Shown piece by piece: positions 43,345 through 48,398 of a DNA stretch of 48,398 bases. Position 1 is the stretch's first letter. Each line of letters starts with the position of its first letter. The notes beneath the pieces are model-generated. The model was not told the DNA's origin. It ran no database searches and saw only the letters and a program-made list of their open reading frames with translations. The stretch lies in NCBI GenBank assembly GCA_944326155.1, contig CALVCV010000010.1, positions 1 through 48,398 on the forward strand, read 5' to 3'. Made by a program: the position numbers and the translations under genes. Source of the DNA: an uncultured Bacilli bacterium (GTDB lineage Bacteria; Bacillota_I; Bacilli_A; ML615J-28; CAG-313).

Positions 43345-45388
43345 CTAAATGATCCTCCACTTCTACTTCTGTATATAATACTATTTCTTCTAATGACAAA
43401 TCATATCTACTTAATAATTCATCAAGTTCTGCTAATTTTTCTTCTCTATTTATCGCTAATTTAGCATATTCATAAAATCTTCTTAATTCTATTTTTGCAA
43501 AATTAAACATTTCAATTTTAGGTAAAACAATTACATCATAAATATTAGCAAATTTTTTATTTGGATATTTTCTTAATATTCTACCACGTCTTTGGACAAA
43601 TTCACGATAATCATCATTACTCGCAAGAATTAAAGCACTTTTAATAGATGGAATATTTATGCCTTCATCTAAGCAACGAATTGCTACTAGTGATGATATT
43701 TCATTATTATTAAACATTTCAACTAATTCCATTCTACGAGACATATTTTCTTGTGCTGTGAATTGACTAGCTTTAATACCTAATTCATCTAGATTATTTT
43801 TTACAAATTGAATATGTCGAAGAATATCTTTTTCAGTTTTTTCACTAAATACTTTCCCATCTCCACAATAAACAACAAAATGATCTTTATCTGGAACTGT
43901 ATTCAACAGATCCTTAATTCGTGTCATTTTTTCTTCTGCCATAGCTATCAATCGAAGTCTAGCTTTTGTTAATTTAATTAGTCTTTCTTTGTCTAAAAGT
44001 ATACCCTCTTTAGAAAAACACCCTATAATTTTACTAGTTAAATCTGCAAATGATTCTTCTTCAGTTTCACTTGCAGCAACATAGATTGGAAAATAATTGT
44101 AATTTACTAAAAATCCTTTTTCTAGTGCATCTTCTATTGGTAAATTAAAAACTTGTCCTCCAAAATATCTAACTAACGCATTACCTTCTTCATTATTTTT
44201 ACCATTAATTGGAGTAGCACTTAATCCTAACATATATTTAAAAATTTGTTTAGTCTCGTCAGTCCTAGTTGTAAATCTATGGGCTTCATCAACAATCAAC
44301 AATTTTTCTTGACTAGACATTTTTAAAATATTTAAAAATCTGTCTGAATAGAAAGATTGAATTGTTGATATTAATATAGTTTGCCTTTTATCATCATATT
44401 TTTGTCCTATAATACTATGTACAGCATCTGAATACCAAGATGGATTCTCTGAAGAAACTAATATTATGTCTGCCTTTGGGAACACTTTTACAACATCTTC
44501 GTGCCATTGCTTAACCAAATGTTTGTATGGTGCCGTTATAACAATTAAGCTCTTATGATCTTCATATAATCTTTTAGCAGAATATATTGCAGTCCATGTT
44601 TTACCTGTACCTGTGGCCATAACATAGAAACCTTTATATCCATTTTCAACCCATTTATCAATTGCATTTTTTTGATAGTCATATAACGTAATAGGTTCTT
44701 GACTTGTTTTTTTTGTTTTAGCTTCTTCTACAGCTTTTAAAATACTTTTTTTAATAGATTCCGTAAATTTGTATACTTCAACATATGGATTAACATTATT
44801 CCATAACGACTCAAATTCATTTATTTCTCCATTGACAACTTCTTCATCACCAAGATCCCAACTTTTTACAACTCTAATTTTTTCATAATTAGTTGAATAT
44901 CCACTAAATGAAGAATTAGCCGAACCATAGAACACTACAGAATTATTATCTTTATCTGTAATTATTCCTAACTTATCATGATATATTCCTATTTCATTTT
45001 TCATTGAAGCAACTTTAATATCTAAAATACCTTTTAAAACCAGTTGGTATAAAATATTTAATCTGTCTTCATCAAATACTTTAAGTTCTTTTTCAAACAC
45101 ATCAAGAAAAGATTGTTCAAGAATTCTTTCTTTATTTTCATATCCTGCTTGTATTGCTACAATATCATCCTCACTTAGATTCGGACTAACTATTAGTTGT
45201 ATTCTACCTCTATTGCTAATAAAAGTTGGTAAAGACTCTAATAGCAAATTAAAAACAGAAGACGAAAAAAATGCTGTTGTTCTTCTATATAAAGTTGCTC
45301 TTTTTAAAGCAGGATTTATTAAATTTTCAACTAAATTATTTTTGCCATGATTAATATAACTACTATTAATATTTAAATCTTTAAGCAT
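43337..45388 (-). CDS. PLD-domain SF2 helicase of the Dnd-associated module
   Basis: 683 residues. The N-terminal third is a phospholipase-D-like nuclease fold: IYHDKLGII (His137, Lys139) and FYGSANSSFSGYS (about 153-165) form an HxK...GSxN half-site. A superfamily 2 helicase follows: MATGTGKTW (about 257-265), DEAH (367-370), LGLSATP (about 388) and the motif VI QRRGRILRKYP. Proteins of this layout cut or unwind DNA in several restriction-like systems. It lies 12 bases after the sigma-like gene with AAAGGAGGACAAA before its ATG. It is the probable nuclease/translocase of the restriction arm. Confidence 0.82.
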   Translation of the reverse strand: MLKDLNINSSYINHGKNNLVENLINPALKRATLYRRTTAFFSSSVFNLLLESLPTFISNRGRIQLIVSPNLSEDDIVAIQAGYENKERILEQSFLDVFEKELKVFDEDRLNILYQLVLKGILDIKVASMKNEIGIYHDKLGIITDKDNNSVVFYGSANSSFSGYSTNYEKIRVVKSWDLGDEEVVNGEINEFESLWNNVNPYVEVYKFTESIKKSILKAVEEAKTKKTSQEPITLYDYQKNAIDKWVENGYKGFYVMATGTGKTWTAIYSAKRLYEDHKSLIVITAPYKHLVKQWHEDVVKVFPKADIILVSSENPSWYSDAVHSIIGQKYDDKRQTILISTIQSFYSDRFLNILKMSSQEKLLIVDEAHRFTTRTDETKQIFKYMLGLSATPINGKNNEEGNALVRYFGGQVFNLPIEDALEKGFLVNYNYFPIYVAASETEEESFADLTSKIIGCFSKEGILLDKERLIKLTKARLRLIAMAEEKMTRIKDLLNTVPDKDHFVVYCGDGKVFSEKTEKDILRHIQFVKNNLDELGIKASQFTAQENMSRRMELVEMFNNNEISSLVAIRCLDEGINIPSIKSALILASNDDYREFVQRRGRILRKYPNKKFANIYDVIVLPKIEMFNFAKIELRRFYEYAKLAINREEKLAELDELLSRYDLSLEEIVLYTEVEVEDHLDE

Positions 45389-45400
45389 TTTGTCCTCCTT

Positions 45401-48055
45401 TTAAAAGTCATCATCTAATAGTTCATCTAAATTAAGCATTTCATCATAATCATCCGTGACTATTTTATGTGATTCTATACTTGCAATATCATCATCATTT
45501 AATTTTTTATTCTTTTTAATAATTACAGGTATTGCATCTTTCATAATTTTACTAGTCGTAATAACATCATATTTATTTGAACTCTTTAATATAGTACTAT
45601 ATAATACCCACTCATTCCATACTATGCCTATGTCAGGTAATTCCCAATAACTAGTAAATAAATATAATGGTTTATAATCATCATTACCTATAAATTTATC
45701 TAATATTTTTTCAAATTTTTCTACATTTAATATGCCATAATTGACTTTAGCAATACTAATTATAACTGTTTTACTTTTGAAAATTATTTTATCAATATAT
45801 TTACTTATATAAATAATATAACTATCTAAATAATATCCAACTTCATTGGCCATTTCTTTTAATTCTTCTAAAGTTACTTCTTCTTTTTCCAAAACTTTAT
45901 TAATCAATAATTCTTCATATGTGATTATATTTACATTTTTATTTGCAATAAATGGACGTTGAAAATTAAACTTATCCTTATACATTTTTTCTATTAAAGC
46001 ATAAAATTGTAAATAATGATTTAAACCAATACGATTAAATAATCCACTTATTTTTCTTTTTATTGTGTCAAACAAAAATTTTGTATGGTGCTGTAATTCA
46101 TCATTTAAGTTTTCTTTTAATAAATCAAATAAATATTTTTTTTCATCATCGGTTATTTTTAATGAATTTATATTAACATAATATCCATTCATATTTAAAA
46201 TGCCTGTTCTTTCTATTACAGATTGAACAACACCTGCTGTTATTCCAGGAAAATATTCTTTCAATTCATCAAAAGTTACTATATGTTCTGAATTAGTGAT
46301 ATATAATTCTATTTCATTATAAATTGAAGATGTTGATGTTTCTAGAATATAGTCACGTGTTATTATATACTTGTCACTAAATGTTCTCTTTAACACTCCT
46401 TGCAAAGAATATCTATTCATAATTCCTATTTCATTAAATTCATCTTCAAAGTTATCATATATTCCTGTAATAGGTATCGCATCTGATTTATAATTAGAAA
46501 CAAAAATTACAATTTTATCTATTAATTGTTTAGGTATTTCTATTAATATTTCATTATAAATTCTTTCCCCACGACCAGAAGGCATGCACGTATTTTGAAT
46601 TATTGCCCTTACAGCACGAAGGCTTTCTGATAAATCATAATTATACTCTTCTTTAGCATATCTTTTTAAATTTTCAATACTTTCATCATCATTTAAATAT
46701 ATGCCATCAGGAAAATATTTTTTCATTATTAATACAACTACTGTACTATTCTTTAATTTATTACGAAATGAATATTTATTATATTTATAATATTTTTGAT
46801 TAATCCAAGACACAAGAAAATTAGTTTCAATTTTTGTATATTGATCTTTAAAATAATCTTCTAACATATTATTTAATTCACATGTTTCAATCATTTCTGG
46901 CAAAGAATTAATATAGTCTATCAATAAACTACGATTTTTTGACTTATAAAAATAAATTTCATCATTTAAACCATAATCTAATAATTTATCATATACTTTT
47001 TTGATAAAAGAAATGCTTATTTCATATTTTTTTAAATCATCTTCTATAAAAAAATTTGTATATCCACAATGCAATAATATCGATCTGCAAAATCTATTAA
47101 AAATTTTACTTTTAGTAAGTCTTTCTAAAGCACGCATTTCGATTTGTCTTACTCTTTCTCTTGTTAAATCGAATTGTTGACCCAATTGTTCTAAAGTCTT
47201 ATTTTCACGATATCTTAAATTTATGACTGCCTCTTCTTTTGGAGTTAGGCTCTTCATGAATAAATCATAATAATACGCAGGAGTGTTCAAATCTATACTT
47301 CTTACTTTTTCATAAATTTTTACAAGAGCTGAGTAATTAATTTTAAATATATCAATGTCATTTATATCATTAATAATTTTAATTCTAGGAATAATTTGTA
47401 TATTATCTTCATCATCTAATAAGTAATCAATAGTTTTCGTTTTTAATTCATTACTAAAAAAGTGTAATCCATTTAATATTTGTCTGTATATTTGTATTTT
47501 TTCATTGTATACAATTATTTCATTAAAATATTGTTGAATAAAATCATAAAATAATTCCAAATTTATTTCACTACCATATATTTTAACACTAGAATCATTA
47601 TAGTTATTTAGAATAAAGTTACTGTTAAAATCAATTTTTAGATCTGTCATAAAAAAACTATTTTCATCTAAAAAATTATTTAATATTACTACTTGAGTTT
47701 TATTTCCTTTCATCTCAAAAACATTTATCAATTGTTTTAAATCATCAATCAACAATTCTATATTAATATAGTTACTCTTAATCTCAACAAAGTTATTTTG
47801 GTAATTTTTTATTACATCACCATGAGAAAAATAGTTAATTGAAAAATATTCATTATTTGAAAATTTAATTCCAAACAAAAAATTCATAGCTAATTTAATA
47901 TCTTCATTATCACAATCAAGTAATTTTTTATTTTCTAAAATTTCTTCTATTTCTTCAGTTGTATATAATTCTATTAGTTCATTATAAATACTCTCAAAAG
48001 TATTATTTAAATTATAATAATTTTTGAAAGTTTGAGTAATCTTTTCAAAGTTCAT
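45401..48055 (-). CDS. 884-aa protein with sigma-70 region 4 domain, Dnd-associated
   Basis: 884 residues. Residues about 268-315 (SLTPKEEAVINLRYRENKTL to RERVRQIEMRALERL) are a clear sigma-70 region 4 helix-turn-helix. No region 2 is visible, so it is not a working sigma factor. The rest is strand- and helix-rich, with further winged-helix-like stretches (for example VTFDELKEYFPGITAGVVQSV near 590). The acidic C-terminus reads EMLNLDELLDDDF. It heads the module upstream of dnd. AAAGGAGC lies about 35 bases before the ATG with an in-frame stop in between, so translation starts without a normal ribosome site. It may recognise DNA for the system; function unknown. Confidence 0.72.
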   Translation of the reverse strand: MNFEKITQTFKNYYNLNNTFESIYNELIELYTTEEIEEILENKKLLDCDNEDIKLAMNFLFGIKFSNNEYFSINYFSHGDVIKNYQNNFVEIKSNYINIELLIDDLKQLINVFEMKGNKTQVVILNNFLDENSFFMTDLKIDFNSNFILNNYNDSSVKIYGSEINLELFYDFIQQYFNEIIVYNEKIQIYRQILNGLHFFSNELKTKTIDYLLDDEDNIQIIPRIKIINDINDIDIFKINYSALVKIYEKVRSIDLNTPAYYYDLFMKSLTPKEEAVINLRYRENKTLEQLGQQFDLTRERVRQIEMRALERLTKSKIFNRFCRSILLHCGYTNFFIEDDLKKYEISISFIKKVYDKLLDYGLNDEIYFYKSKNRSLLIDYINSLPEMIETCELNNMLEDYFKDQYTKIETNFLVSWINQKYYKYNKYSFRNKLKNSTVVVLIMKKYFPDGIYLNDDESIENLKRYAKEEYNYDLSESLRAVRAIIQNTCMPSGRGERIYNEILIEIPKQLIDKIVIFVSNYKSDAIPITGIYDNFEDEFNEIGIMNRYSLQGVLKRTFSDKYIITRDYILETSTSSIYNEIELYITNSEHIVTFDELKEYFPGITAGVVQSVIERTGILNMNGYYVNINSLKITDDEKKYLFDLLKENLNDELQHHTKFLFDTIKRKISGLFNRIGLNHYLQFYALIEKMYKDKFNFQRPFIANKNVNIITYEELLINKVLEKEEVTLEELKEMANEVGYYLDSYIIYISKYIDKIIFKSKTVIISIAKVNYGILNVEKFEKILDKFIGNDDYKPLYLFTSYWELPDIGIVWNEWVLYSTILKSSNKYDVITTSKIMKDAIPVIIKKNKKLNDDDIASIESHKIVTDDYDEMLNLDELLDDDF

Positions 48056-48117
48056 AACTATTTTTTATATTGTTTGAAAATATAATTGCTCCTTTCTCAA
48101 ATTATTATCGTTTTCAT

Positions 48118-48123
48118 ATTATA
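48118..48123 (-). promoter_or_regulatory. -10 candidate for the Dnd-associated module
   Basis: TATAAT on the minus strand, 63 bases before the start at 48055, with only a weak AT-rich -35 (TTTATT) at the right distance. The leader contains AAAGGAGC well upstream of the ATG. Confidence 0.5.
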
Positions 48124-48235
48124 ACATATTTTTAGAAAAAAATAAACTATTTGACAAATATCTTGTTATTTTTCACTAATTTTTATAAAAATTTTATTAA
48201 TCAAAAACTTTTATTTATTATTTTTATAATGTGTT

Positions 48236-48321
48236 TGGTTCGAATCCCATCATCTACCGTTTTACGTTTTCAACTCTGCACAGATTCGAATCCCGTAACT
48301 CCCACCCCATTGGTTCGAATC
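48236..48321 (+). repeat. Three tRNA T-loop-like repeats (candidate att scars)
   Basis: TTCGAATC occurs three times within 86 bases: GGTTCGAATCCCATCATC (48236), AGATTCGAATCCCGTAACTC followed by CCACC (48281), and TGGTTCGAATC (48311). Each looks like the T-loop and, for the first two, the 3' acceptor side of a tRNA. The rest of the tRNA is missing, and the T-stems do not pair well. Integrases that use tRNA 3' ends leave such fragments. The remaining part of the 343-base gap is AT-rich and holds no gene. Confidence 0.6.
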
Positions 48322-48328
48322 TTATAAA

Positions 48329-48398
48329 TGTCAAGTTAAATATCCTCAATTTTGTTCATTTAACTATCCTCAGTTTGTAAAGGTTTAATTTTATCTTT
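48329..48398. mobile_element. Possible IS21-type element end (partial)
   Basis: Starting TGTCAAG at 48329, two repeats of TTAAnTATCCTCAnTTT(T)GT lie 24 bases apart (48336-48355 and 48360-48378). A 5'-TG start and multiple spaced terminal repeats are features of IS21-family ends. The element would continue past the window; no coding part is visible. Confidence 0.4.

Noticed and set aside
45401-48055. Genuine sigma factor
   Set aside because: Only region 4 is present in an 884-residue protein; no region 2 for core and -10 binding is visible.
35743-48055. DndFGH or SspABCD-SspE system
   Set aside because: No HerA-type DndH, no DndF/DndG and no SspE-like DUF262 protein are encoded; the partner genes have other domains.
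48236-48321. Complete tRNA genes
   Set aside because: Only T-loop-like and acceptor-side pieces are present; no D-arm or anticodon arm can be folded from the AT-rich sequence upstream.
1-48398. TGA recoded as tryptophan (Mycoplasma code)
   Set aside because: Firm genes such as thrC, gdhA and coaD use TGG for Trp and read to full length under the standard code; several genes end or begin at ATGA overlaps.

Overview
The window comes from a very AT-rich, low-GC Gram-positive bacterium. Strong AAGGAGG-type ribosome sites, an YlbH(RsmD)-YlbI(CoaD)-YlbJ neighbourhood as in Bacillus subtilis, aspartate-family amino-acid genes and BmrCD-like exporters all point to class Bacilli, perhaps an uncultured Erysipelotrichia- or RF39-like lineage. 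TGA behaves as a normal stop. The placement is inference; no rRNA is present.

Layout. 1-18 kb is chromosomal backbone. It holds a LysM amidase and a YlbJ-like membrane protein on the plus strand, convergent with coaD-rsmD. Then, all on the minus strand, come three separate heterodimeric ABC exporter pairs: one behind lysA, one resembling BmrC/BmrD, and one behind a MarR regulator and followed by dut. 18-26 kb is the aspartate pathway, a thrC-thrB-ACT-hom-asd-lysC operon, divergent from gdhA. 26-31 kb holds a beta-helix lipoprotein, an MscS channel, a fibronectin-like surface protein split by one in-frame stop, and a small membrane protein.

31-48.3 kb is a defence island on the minus strand. 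Its first part is a retron. A promoter ends exactly where the msr-msd RNA begins; that RNA carries the TAGCGA branch-site region, two msr hairpins, a 15-bp msd stem and complementary a1/a2 ends. It is followed by a retron reverse transcriptase that is frameshifted at a T8 tract, and by a PRTase-like effector with a C-terminal HTH. Around it lie a truncated, stop-interrupted IS21 transposase and a twice-frameshifted zinc-ribbon gene. The second part is a full-length DNA phosphorothioation locus. dndB-dndC-dndD-dndE have their own TTGACA-N17-TATACT promoter, whose -10 sits inside a 42-bp palindrome. Directly upstream is a five-gene module: a sigma-region-4 HTH protein, a PLD-fold SF2 helicase, a previously easy-to-miss 56-aa protein, an SMC-like ATPase and a 188-aa acidic-tailed protein. 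There is no DndA and no DndFGH, so this module is the likely restriction partner, in the style of the PbeABCD modules of archaeal Dnd loci. The island ends at 48.2-48.4 kb in three tRNA T-loop-like repeats and what looks like the end of an IS21-type element.

Gene disruptions cluster between 28 and 36 kb, while the backbone and the Dnd module read through cleanly. This argues for real decay or phase-variable switching rather than general sequencing error, although homopolymer errors cannot be excluded from the sequence alone.
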